Shown piece by piece: positions 35,214 through 42,370 of a DNA stretch of 42,370 nt. A program made the position numbers and the translations under genes. Within the stretch, counting starts at the first letter, position 1. Each line of letters starts with the position of its first letter. This DNA comes from CAZIKB01 sp964539665 (GTDB taxonomy: Bacteria > Zhuqueibacterota > Zhuqueibacteria > Oceanimicrobiales > Oceanimicrobiaceae). The notes under the pieces were generated by a model that saw only the letters and a list, made by a program, of their open reading frames with translations, did not search any database and had not been told where the DNA came from. The stretch spans positions 1 to 42,370 of the forward strand of contig CAZIKB010000051.1 in NCBI GenBank assembly GCA_964539665.1, read 5' to 3'.

Positions 35214-36818
35214 ATGATAAAAAAAGCGGCTTTTACATTAATCTGTTTACTCTTATTTTCTGTCGGCTATTTAATTTGGGAATCGAATCCTAAGTCACTT
35301 TTAGCATATACAGAAAATCTTTACACAAAAATTAAACTTTTTACCTCAATAATTGAAACCATTCAACGAGCCTATATTGAGGAAAAGAATCCTGACGAAC
35401 TTATCAATTATGCCATTAAAGGTGTGGTCTCAAATTTAGATCCGCACACAAACTATTTAGCAGCTGACGATTTTAAATCCTGGAATCAAAGTTTTGAAGG
35501 ATATACAGGCATTGGCATTACTTTTGAAATTATTCATAATAAGATTACTGTGATCTCTGTCCTGGAAGACGGACCCGCGGCAAAAAATGGTATCCAACCA
35601 GGTGACAAAATAATTGCTGTTGCAAGCGAACCAATTATCGGTATAAAAAAAGAGGCCTTTCTGCAGAAGTTGTTTGGTCCGGCCGGCGTACCTGTCACGA
35701 TCACAGTAGAGAGCACACGATGGCCAGGCCCCAAAGCAATACAATTAACGCGGGAAAGAATTATTTTGGAGAGCATTACTCAAACACTGTTAATTCAACC
35801 AGGAATCGGATACGTAAAAATAGATCGCTTTTCGGGAAAAACTTCAAGGGAACTGGAGGAAGCCTTGAATAATTTAGAGTCTAAAGGTATGAAGAATTTA
35901 ATCCTGGATTTAAGAGGTAATAGCGGCGGATATTTGAATGCGGCTATCGAAGTAGCAGACAAATTTATTCCAGGCGGCAATAAACTTCTCACGACCAAAG
36001 GGCGACTTGCAAGTGCCTATCAAGAGTATTATTCAACTTCAGAGTCAACACATAGATTGCTCCCATTAATAGTATTATTAGATCATGGCTCGGCAAGTGC
36101 TTCAGAAATAGTGGCAGGAGCTATTCAGGACCTGGACAGAGGTCTGGTTATCGGCAAAACAAGCTTCGGAAAGGGATTGGTGCAAAGTCAATATCGGTTC
36201 CATGATGGTTCCGCACTCTTAATTACCACAGCAAAATACTACACGCCAAGCGGACGAGCCATTCAAAGGGATTATTTTGCCAAAACAAAAGATGAATATT
36301 ATAGAGAGGCGTATAATGATGAATTACGAAATATTGAGAATAATAAAATAGCCAAACCAGCGCACAAAACATTGTCCGGTCGTACAGTATATGGCGGTGG
36401 AGGCATAACACCGGACATCTGGATTGAAAATCCAGAAAACATTTTGTCAGAAAATTTGCGACAACTATTTTTTTCTGAAAAGAGACATTTTTACTCTTTT
36501 GCGGAAGACATAATCAGACGAAATCTCGATATTAAAAATAAATTAAAACACTTTATTAAGGTTTTTCATGTAACAGAACAAATGTACCAAAAGTTTATCA
36601 AAAACGTTAAAAACGGGGAACCCAAATTTTCAAAGGTTGATTTCACTTCAGACAAAAAAGACATTAGGTTTTTATTAAAAAGAGAACTAGCATACTTGAT
36701 TTGGGGCAATAACGCTCGCTTTAAAGTCAACATTTCAAGAGACAAACAACTATTAGAAGCAATAAAATATTTTCCAAAAGCTAACAATTTGTTATCTATG
36801 GCTGAAATATTAGAATAA
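35214..36818 (+). CDS. ctpA: S41-family C-terminal processing peptidase
   Basis: 534 aa from the ATG at 35214 (GAGGAG 8 bases upstream; a TTG at 35193 is in frame but has no site). An N-terminal anchor (AAFTLICLLLFSVGYLIW) is followed by LDPHTNYLAADDF, a PDZ domain (~95-180, GIGITFEI, GPAAKNGIQPGDKIIAV) and the S41 core: DLRGNSGGYLNAAIEVADKF and GSASASEIVAG. Ser295 and Lys320 (FGKG) are 25 residues apart, as in the Prc/CtpA Ser-Lys dyad. The C-terminal ~130 residues are an extra helical region. It trims periplasmic proteins at their C-termini. It begins the plus-strand block, 263 bases before the promoter of the next operon. Confidence 0.93.
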   Translation: MIKKAAFTLICLLLFSVGYLIWESNPKSLLAYTENLYTKIKLFTSIIETIQRAYIEEKNPDELINYAIKGVVSNLDPHTNYLAADDFKSWNQSFEGYTGIGITFEIIHNKITVISVLEDGPAAKNGIQPGDKIIAVASEPIIGIKKEAFLQKLFGPAGVPVTITVESTRWPGPKAIQLTRERIILESITQTLLIQPGIGYVKIDRFSGKTSRELEEALNNLESKGMKNLILDLRGNSGGYLNAAIEVADKFIPGGNKLLTTKGRLASAYQEYYSTSESTHRLLPLIVLLDHGSASASEIVAGAIQDLDRGLVIGKTSFGKGLVQSQYRFHDGSALLITTAKYYTPSGRAIQRDYFAKTKDEYYREAYNDELRNIENNKIAKPAHKTLSGRTVYGGGGITPDIWIENPENILSENLRQLFFSEKRHFYSFAEDIIRRNLDIKNKLKHFIKVFHVTEQMYQKFIKNVKNGEPKFSKVDFTSDKKDIRFLLKRELAYLIWGNNARFKVNISRDKQLLEAIKYFPKANNLLSMAEILE

Positions 36819-37007
36819 TTTAATAAAAAATTGCTGAAAGGTTTAAAAAAAATGTTGACAATCCGCAAAAATATTATTATTTTCTTCACAAGAAAGAAGT
36901 AAGTGACATTTTCATGCATAAAACTTACTAATGCTCCCATCTGAATAGATATTGTTACATAAATGTCAAATTTATATCAAAATTTTCGCAGAATTATACG
37001 TTTTCTC

Positions 37008-37036
37008 TTGACAATATGTTAGAATAAGTTTATATT
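37008..37036 (+). promoter_or_regulatory. sigma70-type promoter of the three-gene AAA+ operon
   Basis: TTGACA at 37008-37013, a 17-base spacer, and TATATT at 37031-37036. It matches the -35 perfectly and the -10 at five of six bases. Transcription would start near 37043, leaving a leader of about 40 bases with AAGGAGGG before the ATG at 37082. Confidence 0.75.
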
Positions 37037-37081
37037 TATAGCGACCCGAACAGATATCTTCAACCTTAAGGAGGGTAAAAA

Positions 37082-37354
37082 ATGAAGAAAAAGCTGTTCG
37101 CTGTCGCTGTAATTGTTTCTGTTTATGTTCTTTGTGTTTTTATATTTACAGCACTTGATAAGCAAGGAAAAGTACCACAATTTTTTTCTAAAATAGGATT
37201 GAGCACTACCTCTGCTATAGCATCTACGGCATCAAACGAAGTTGGTCTGTCAAATTCTGACATTGAATTGAAAGCAAGTTTCAGAAGTCCGATTCCTAAA
37301 CCATCAAAGAAACCAGCACCTCGACCAAAACTGCAATCAGGAGATGCAACGTAA
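37082..37354 (+). CDS. small membrane-anchored or exported protein, unknown
   Basis: 90 aa. One hydrophobic helix near the N-terminus (LFAVAVIVSVYVLCVFIFTA), then a Ser/Thr/Ala-rich linker and a Pro/Lys-rich tail (SPIPKPSKKPAPRPKLQSGD). No known domain. It has the strongest ribosome binding site in the window (AAGGAGGG) and is first in the operon. Its stop codon overlaps the next start (TAATG), so translation is coupled. The tail suggests a periplasmic or surface extension. It could be a signal, an anchor or a substrate of the membrane protein that follows; that is inference. Confidence 0.72.
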   Translation: MKKKLFAVAVIVSVYVLCVFIFTALDKQGKVPQFFSKIGLSTTSAIASTASNEVGLSNSDIELKASFRSPIPKPSKKPAPRPKLQSGDAT

Positions 37355-38484
37355 TGCCGCAAGCAAATTGGGGTGCAACTTATTCAATTTTATTAATCAA
37401 CTGTTCGGGTCAAATGTTTACAAATAATTTCAAAATTCACATCAGGATTATTAATTTTTGGTTATCATTTATTCTACTCTTAATTATAATCTCCAACCTG
37501 CCACATGAACCTGTACCAATCTTAACATGGCTTAATTGTTCTATTTATTTTTTCCTATTTATACAGTGTTTATTTTTAATTAAACAGGATAAGTACAATA
37601 AATTAGTATTCTTAAATATCAGCCTTTTTGCACTTTTTCACAGTTTAAGCTTTGTATGTCTTTTTATTGGTGATGATAATTTTATAGGTAACGATTATCA
37701 TGCATGGTTTTTCTATGAATACATCAATATCATCCAAACCTTTGTGTTCGTATTTTGTATCGTTTATATCTGCATTAAATATCTATTTAAGAGTCTAAAT
37801 GCTTTACAAATCTACGGGATTAGCCTGGGAATTATCTTGCCAATTTTTTTATGGCATTTTTACCCATTTTTAATGGACAAGGAATATATTTTAGAAATTG
37901 ACGAAGCTTTTTTCTATAAAAGTATCTTGTTAGCTGACTTTCTGCCATTATTATTTCTAATGTTGTATGGAATTATTCTTTATAAATATGATCGGTCTAT
38001 TGGTGAACATATCAATACAATTGTGGTATGTTTTTTTATCATGATAATTCTTGATATAACCGGTCTAATTGGAAATATTTACGACATTACCATTTTTTCA
38101 TTAACTCAATATATACTTCTAATCACTCTAAGCCTATTCTTAGTAACCGCAATAAGACTTCTCAATTATGTTTATTCCCAATTTGGGCAATTTTATAACT
38201 CAATCGTTATATCAGGTAACAATTCAGGCGTACCGATTAAAAGGAAAAAAAACGTTTCAACAGCAATTCTTGATTTCGCAAAGGTTTATTTTCACCAACG
38301 TCGAAATACTATCGGATTTTTAACATTACTTTTTATTTTCTGTATAAACTATTTCAATGTTTCACTCTATTTAAAACTAAATATGGCCGCTATTTCATTT
38401 TTGATGTTAATATTGTTTTACTTTTTAACAGCACTATATCAAAAACGCTTAAATAATGGCAATTTAATTATTAAAAACAAATAA
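37354..38484 (+). CDS. multi-pass membrane protein, unknown, possible sensor
   Basis: 376 aa with about ten hydrophobic segments (INFWLSFILLLIIISNL, IIQTFVFVFCIVYICIKYLF, IIVVCFFIMIILDITGLIGN-like stretches, FLTLLFIFCINYFN). A soluble loop of ~50 residues lies around 285-325. No kinase, receiver or transporter motif is visible. I take the ATG at 37354, coupled to the previous stop codon; an ATG at 37414 (MFTNNFK) is also possible. It lies between a small exported protein and a regulator-like AAA+ protein, so a membrane sensor that controls the AAA+ protein is the simplest idea, unproven. Confidence 0.7.
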   Translation: MPQANWGATYSILLINCSGQMFTNNFKIHIRIINFWLSFILLLIIISNLPHEPVPILTWLNCSIYFFLFIQCLFLIKQDKYNKLVFLNISLFALFHSLSFVCLFIGDDNFIGNDYHAWFFYEYINIIQTFVFVFCIVYICIKYLFKSLNALQIYGISLGIILPIFLWHFYPFLMDKEYILEIDEAFFYKSILLADFLPLLFLMLYGIILYKYDRSIGEHINTIVVCFFIMIILDITGLIGNIYDITIFSLTQYILLITLSLFLVTAIRLLNYVYSQFGQFYNSIVISGNNSGVPIKRKKNVSTAILDFAKVYFHQRRNTIGFLTLLFIFCINYFNVSLYLKLNMAAISFLMLILFYFLTALYQKRLNNGNLIIKNK

Positions 38485-38502
38485 CTTACGGGGTAAATTG
38501 TT

Positions 38503-39471
38503 ATGAACTATAATGAAATGTCGATGATGAATGAACAGCAAGAAATGTTCATTGGCAGTAGTCCTGAAGCTAAGAGGATAAAAAGAGCAATCAAGAAATT
38601 CTCCAAAGTGAAAAATAATATATTAATATTTGGCGATACGGGTACCGGAAAAGAATTTATTGCAAAACAAATACACAAAATGAGTAACAGAAAAAATCGC
38701 CCATTTGTAGTGATACATTGTTCTGCGGTGGGAATCACAATAGATAAAGCAGAAATATTTGGAGAAGAAGTGGAGCAGAATGGCTCGATTCAAAGAACAA
38801 TTGGCACTTTAGAAAAAGCCCAGAAAGGTACTCTTTATTTAGACCAGGTAGGTGATTTGTCCCCTGACTATCAATTTGAATTATTACAGGTATTTCGGGA
38901 GAAAAGATTTAGACGCCTTGGGGGTAAAGAAAATCTTCCATTTGAGGTTCGAATTATTGCTTCCAACGATCCCAATATTGAGCAAAACATTCAAACAGGC
39001 AATTTCCGCAAAGATTTTTATTATCTGTTGAATACTCTGTCAATTAATGTACCTTCTTTAAAAGTAACGAAACAGGACGTTCCAGAATTATTCATCTATT
39101 TTTTGAAAAAATACTGTCAAGAAAACGAATTGGAAATCCCTGCTGTCCCCGCAGAAATATTTGAATCTATTCTTGAATATGATTGGAAAGGCAATATTCG
39201 TGAATTAAAAAATTGCGTAGAAAACCTGGTGATGATGTCTCCTGAGGGAGAATTAGCAACTGAATTTCTTCCGTTCGAAATTAAGCGTCATCCATTGGAC
39301 TTCTTAGAAGTCTCAAATCTGAAAGATGTTATTTCCGATGTCGAAACCTATCTAATTAAAAAAGCTCTGGATAAATTTGCAGGCAATCAAGTTAAAGCTG
39401 CTCGTCTCCTGGCAATTCCTGAAGCCACGCTTAGATTTAAAATAAAAAAGTATGCTATTCCAAAAGACTAA
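38503..39471 (+). CDS. degenerate sigma54-activator-like AAA+ protein with Fis-type HTH
   Basis: 322 aa. No receiver domain: the AAA+ module starts at ~16 (FIGSSPEAKRIKRAI). Walker A GDTGTGKE at 44-51 is intact. The L1 loop that should read GAFTGA is replaced by EEVEQNGSIQRTIG (88-101). Walker B is LYLDQVGDL, so the catalytic Glu is Gln115. In FRKDFYYLLN the first arginine finger (Arg169) remains but the second is Leu175. The C-terminus (~283-320) is an intact Fis-type helix-turn-helix (FAGNQVKAARLLAIPEATLR). Without GAFTGA it should not contact sigma54. It may act like TyrR or Rhodobacter NtrC on sigma70, or as an ATP-sensing repressor. Last gene of the operon, with a hairpin following. Confidence 0.88.
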   Translation: MNYNEMSMMNEQQEMFIGSSPEAKRIKRAIKKFSKVKNNILIFGDTGTGKEFIAKQIHKMSNRKNRPFVVIHCSAVGITIDKAEIFGEEVEQNGSIQRTIGTLEKAQKGTLYLDQVGDLSPDYQFELLQVFREKRFRRLGGKENLPFEVRIIASNDPNIEQNIQTGNFRKDFYYLLNTLSINVPSLKVTKQDVPELFIYFLKKYCQENELEIPAVPAEIFESILEYDWKGNIRELKNCVENLVMMSPEGELATEFLPFEIKRHPLDFLEVSNLKDVISDVETYLIKKALDKFAGNQVKAARLLAIPEATLRFKIKKYAIPKD

Positions 39472-39488
39472 CTTTTCGATAAAATGAA

Positions 39489-39515
39489 TAACCCTTGCCA
39501 GGACGACAAGGGTTA
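39489..39515. terminator. terminator-like hairpin after the AAA+ operon
   Basis: Perfect 9-bp stem TAACCCTTG (39489-39497) and CAAGGGTTA (39507-39515), loop of 9, starting 18 bases past the AAA+ stop codon. No T-run follows on the plus strand; the minus-strand side is more T-rich, so it may serve both directions. Confidence 0.55.
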
Positions 39516-39724
39516 CAAGTATTGCAAAATAAAGTCTCCCCGCATTACATTTTTCATTATACCCAAATATTCCATTACTCCGAAAAAGTTTTTATAGCAA
39601 AAATTTGCAAAACGCTCTCTGCAAAAAATCCTGTGAAACGTTAAATGAAAATCTTTGTAAAGAGTTTTTACTTTTCACGTTTGACTTGAACTTTTTACCT
39701 CATTAGGAATAGTGCAGGTTGGAA

Positions 39725-40405
39725 TCACTGTTTATTGAAGTTGATGACTCGAGTAGCGCCATCCTCATTACCGACAATCACTAAATTTGTCAATTTAACA
39801 AACAGTCCATTTTCGAGCACCCCAGGTATGCAATTTAATTCAATTGTCAATTTTGCCGGATCAGGAATATTTTTGCATGCACAGTCCAAAATATAATTTT
39901 GATTATCGGTTACAAATACTTTTTCACCTTTCATCCTTAAACTCGATTCATAACCTAAAGCCTGAATTTGTTTCTGCACAAATTTCCAGCCAAAAGGAAT
40001 AACCTCAACCGGAAGCGGAAAGTTGCCAAGGATTTTGACTAGCTTGGATTCATCCACTATGATAATTTCTTTTTGGGTAGCAGCAGCGACTATTTTCTCA
40101 CGTGTGTGCGCTCCTCCCCCGCCTTTTATCAGGTTTCCGTGTTTATCGACTTCATCTGTGCCGTCGATAGTGATATCAATCCGCTCAAACTCCGAAAGAA
40201 GCGGGATGTTGTTTTCCATCGCTAATTTTTCGGTTTCTAAAGATGTAGGCACCCCCTGAATTTTCAATCCGTTTTTGACTTTCCGGCCAATGAGTTGAAT
40301 GGCATAATAGGCTGTTGAGCCAGAACCAAGGCCAACGACCATATTATCCCGAACGTACGAGACAGCTTTCTCAGCAGCGGCTTTTTTAGATTGTTGTATA
40401 TTCAT
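39725..40405 (-). CDS. rpiA: ribose-5-phosphate isomerase A
   Basis: 226 aa, normal length. It interconverts ribose 5-phosphate and ribulose 5-phosphate in the pentose phosphate pathway. Family motifs are complete: VGLGSGSTAYYAI (phosphate binding), TIDGTDEVD with the catalytic aspartates, and LIKGGGGAHTREKIVA with the catalytic Lys and Glu. It lies 22 bases downstream of the DUF5683-like gene on the same strand and is probably co-transcribed with it, although no functional link is evident. Confidence 0.97.
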   Translation of the reverse strand: MNIQQSKKAAAEKAVSYVRDNMVVGLGSGSTAYYAIQLIGRKVKNGLKIQGVPTSLETEKLAMENNIPLLSEFERIDITIDGTDEVDKHGNLIKGGGGAHTREKIVAAATQKEIIIVDESKLVKILGNFPLPVEVIPFGWKFVQKQIQALGYESSLRMKGEKVFVTDNQNYILDCACKNIPDPAKLTIELNCIPGVLENGLFVKLTNLVIVGNEDGATRVINFNKQ

Positions 40406-40427
40406 TTCTCTAAATTAATATATTAAA

Positions 40428-41258
40428 CTAAAAATTCTTGCTTAAAAGAAGTCTAAACTCACGATTTTCAGAATAGCCTTTAAAATCAATCCTCACGCCC
40501 AATCCTTGTTTAGCTAAACTTTTATTATATTTATGCACAGCCAGAATCGAATGGATTGCGCTCACAAAATGATTGAGAATAATAGTAGCCACAGCAAATT
40601 CTGCTCGATTGCTGGCACGGTCGCTCCTGATTCTTATTCTGTCAAATTTCCTGCGGTTTTCCTCGGTGTCCCACAACCAAAGAAAATCCTCATTTTCCGT
40701 GTAAAGGGATGGCACATCCCTGTCCTGTAATTTGGCCTGGTTATATTCATAAATATCATTATAATTGCCAATATCTACAAAATACCTGTCTTTTTTATCT
40801 TCCAATTTTACATTTGCATGGGTAACTGCAAAAGTACGATAGTCATCTTCCAGCCAGTTACTCGATGATGTAAACCCTAAATAGGCTCCCCACGCAAGCG
40901 CCTCCGATATAATAAACACCTTCATCATAGTTTTAGATTCAGCATAATACTGACCCCAACCCGGGAGGATGAGTGACCGCAGGAACGCTTTGCCTCTGGT
41001 CTTTGGCTTTGCACCCTGCTGAAAATTAAGATTCGAGTTTTCATCAAAATCAGGTTTAGAGGATTCTGATTCAAACTCTGTAACAGCAAAATTGAGTGTT
41101 TCTTGTTTCAATTGAAATTTTTGTAGCGACGCCTGGAATAAATTGGTAGCCGGTTTTTTTGGTGTAACAGACGTTGAGGCAAATAATATAAAATTTGTAT
41201 TTAATCCAACTATACTTAACAATAAAATGAAAATTATCGACTTTTTTTTAATTACCAT
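40428..41258 (-). CDS. DUF5683-like membrane protein, second of a tandem pair
   Basis: 276 aa. Signal peptide (FILLLSIVGLNTNFILFAS). The conserved block is RSLILPGWGQYYAESKTMMK followed by a helix VFIISEALAWGAYLGF, typical of DUF5683 proteins in FCB bacteria. A middle region of Tyr, Asp and Arg-rich helices (YFVDIGNYNDIYEYNQAKLQ) and a second hydrophobic helix (EFAVATIILNHFVSAIHSIL) follow. It overlaps the upstream paralogue by 7 bases. Function unknown; likely an outer-envelope protein, since the family commonly accompanies cell-envelope genes. Confidence 0.8.
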   Translation of the reverse strand: MVIKKKSIIFILLLSIVGLNTNFILFASTSVTPKKPATNLFQASLQKFQLKQETLNFAVTEFESESSKPDFDENSNLNFQQGAKPKTRGKAFLRSLILPGWGQYYAESKTMMKVFIISEALAWGAYLGFTSSSNWLEDDYRTFAVTHANVKLEDKKDRYFVDIGNYNDIYEYNQAKLQDRDVPSLYTENEDFLWLWDTEENRRKFDRIRIRSDRASNRAEFAVATIILNHFVSAIHSILAVHKYNKSLAKQGLGVRIDFKGYSENREFRLLLSKNF

Positions 41259-42130
41259 ATTACCCCTAATGTTAAAGCTGGAACGATGTGAGTATCATAT
41301 AACATGCTTTTGAAACGCAGGCGGGTTTGAACAACTCTTCGGTTGAAACGCCTGGTTGTAAAGCTGGCGTCAAGTGCGCTGACAACATGATTAAACAGTA
41401 CAACCGTAATTAAATTTGTAGCGCGTTGGAAATTGTCATTGGCGACTTTACGCATCACTGTGTAATCTTCTCTCAATTCTGATTCCGCAACATTGCCTCT
41501 CACTGCATCTTCCCAACCAATATTGAATTGATCGTACTTGCCAATATTCTCATAATATTGCTGATTTATTTCTCCCGGCAAAGAATGAGTGAAATCACTG
41601 CGTTCACGTTCATATTCACGTAATTGCTCCCGATCCAGGATTGGATTAGATGAACACGATCCAGAAAAAGTAGGATCCTTTTGGCATTCATCGTTGACCC
41701 AGCTCCAATAGACATCTTCATCCCAATATTGATCTGCATAATCTTCAAATCCAGCTTCTAAATCATTGCCCCGATTCTGATAATGAAAGTATCCAGTCAG
41801 GGAAGCCGCTTCGATTACTAAAAAAACGATTCCTTTAATATAAGACTTGGTATAAAACTGACCAGCGCCTGGTATGGCCGCGGATAGAAGAACTGCTTTA
41901 GCAACAGATTTACTGCCCGGGGCCGGTGTTTCACTCAATACCATTTTTTCGGTTGACAGTTTGTTGCTCGATTGCATAGCAAAAGAGTTATTAATCGCGA
42001 ATCGGGTATTACCCAGTACCAGGGAATTCGCGATAATTTCTCTGGCTGTTTCAGGTTCATCAGCCGCGACATTTGAAAATGAGTTCATGAAGACAGCAAA
42101 AAGCAACACTGGAAAAATAATATATTTCAT
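41252..42130 (-). CDS. DUF5683-like membrane protein, first of a tandem pair
   Basis: 292 aa. Paralogue of the next gene with the same plan: signal peptide, AVLLSAAIPGAGQFYTKSYI, helix IVFLVIEAASLTGYFHY, then YYENIGKYDQFNIGWEDA and NLITVVLFNHVVSALDASF. Relative to its neighbour it has an insert with two cysteines (ECQKDPTFSGSC). AGGAG precedes the ATG. It follows the partial barrel gene at the window edge by 20 bases, so all three envelope genes and rpiA form one likely operon. Confidence 0.82.
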   Translation of the reverse strand: MKYIIFPVLLFAVFMNSFSNVAADEPETAREIIANSLVLGNTRFAINNSFAMQSSNKLSTEKMVLSETPAPGSKSVAKAVLLSAAIPGAGQFYTKSYIKGIVFLVIEAASLTGYFHYQNRGNDLEAGFEDYADQYWDEDVYWSWVNDECQKDPTFSGSCSSNPILDREQLREYERERSDFTHSLPGEINQQYYENIGKYDQFNIGWEDAVRGNVAESELREDYTVMRKVANDNFQRATNLITVVLFNHVVSALDASFTTRRFNRRVVQTRLRFKSMLYDTHIVPALTLGVIW

Positions 42131-42150
42131 AAAAACTCTCCTAACGATAT

Positions 42151-42370
42151 TTAATCAAGATAACCAAATGAAAGGCCGAAGTAAAATCTCCATTCTTTGC
42201 CATACATTTGATTAGCAGTTTGAAATTTATCCAATGCATAAGCAGCATTAAAAAATATTCGGGTCGGGAAAGAATAAAAGGAAAAACTGTCAAACCTTAG
42301 CTGCACCCCCACCGTGGATTTAAAATCACTGAAATCAATAACAACCTTTTTGACATAAATAAAAGTGAAA
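42151..42370 (-). CDS. 3' end of a probable outer-membrane barrel gene, cut by the window edge
   Basis: The open frame runs in from the window end for 73 codons to a TAA at 42151: STVGVQLRFDSFSFYSFPTR, IFFNAAYALDKFQT, EWRFYFGLSFGYLD. The alternating aromatic strands and the GKEWRFYFGLSFGY ending are typical of the last strands of an outer-membrane barrel such as those at the end of TolB-propeller fusions. The start and the rest of the protein lie outside the window. Confidence 0.7.
   Translation of the reverse strand, partial: FTFIYVKKVVIDFSDFKSTVGVQLRFDSFSFYSFPTRIFFNAAYALDKFQTANQMYGKEWRFYFGLSFGYLD

Noticed and set aside
36566..36940. 124-aa minus-strand frame over the end of the S41 protease
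   Set aside because: Antisense shadow of an AT-rich gene; no start signal, and the sense frame has clear catalytic motifs.
38503..39471. An ordinary sigma54 activator of the NtrC type
   Set aside because: GAFTGA, the Walker B Glu and one arginine finger are missing, so normal sigma54 activation is not supported.

Overview
The window looks like chromosome of a Gram-negative, AT-rich, probably uncultured bacterium of the wider FCB group, such as Calditrichota, KSB1 or Ignavibacteria. This rests on four large secreted proteins ending in type IX secretion (T9SS) sorting domains with the motif QNYPNPFNP or a close variant, on many outer-membrane barrels and beta-propellers, and on paired DUF5683-like proteins. 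The phylum is inferred from protein style only. I see no rRNA, tRNA or CRISPR array.

Layout, left to right. (1) 79-1780: a DarTG toxin-antitoxin pair on the minus strand. (2) 2141-14515: a minus-strand accessory block that I read as a cassette array. Large surface proteins, a one-chain restriction-modification enzyme and gene remnants are separated by four imperfect palindromes of about 100-136 bp with integron attC geometry (RYYYAAC-like box, inner box, variable centre, inner box, GTTRRRY-like box). Each lies just after a minus-strand stop codon. Two of them follow a full-length RM gene and a 3' fragment of the same gene. No integrase is visible. (3) 15002-23450: barrel protein, broken HU gene, an M64 metallopeptidase with dockerin-like and cohesin-like parts and its small partner, a giant T9SS-sorted protein, and a CsgG/LpoB-like protein. 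Several are followed by dispersed repeats or REP-like hairpins. (4) 24021-31125: more housekeeping-like minus-strand genes: short NfeD-like protein, endonuclease III, a two-gene ABC exporter, a GH13 amylase-family protein with altered catalytic residues, and a PQQ-propeller protein. (5) 31545-34499: a metalloprotease, TolB-like propeller and outer-membrane barrel in one chain.

(6) 35214-39471 is the only plus-strand block. It holds a CtpA-type S41 protease, then a three-gene unit behind a clear sigma70-type promoter: a 90-residue membrane-anchored protein, a multi-pass membrane protein, and a sigma54-activator-like AAA+ protein that lacks GAFTGA, the Walker B glutamate and one arginine finger. 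(7) 39725-42370: rpiA, two tandem DUF5683-like proteins and the 3' end of a probable barrel gene, all on the minus strand.

The strongest candidates for something new are the attC-like array carrying large T9SS cargo, the operon with the degenerate AAA+ regulator, and the GH13 pseudoenzyme. All calls come from reading the sequence by eye. No database search was run.
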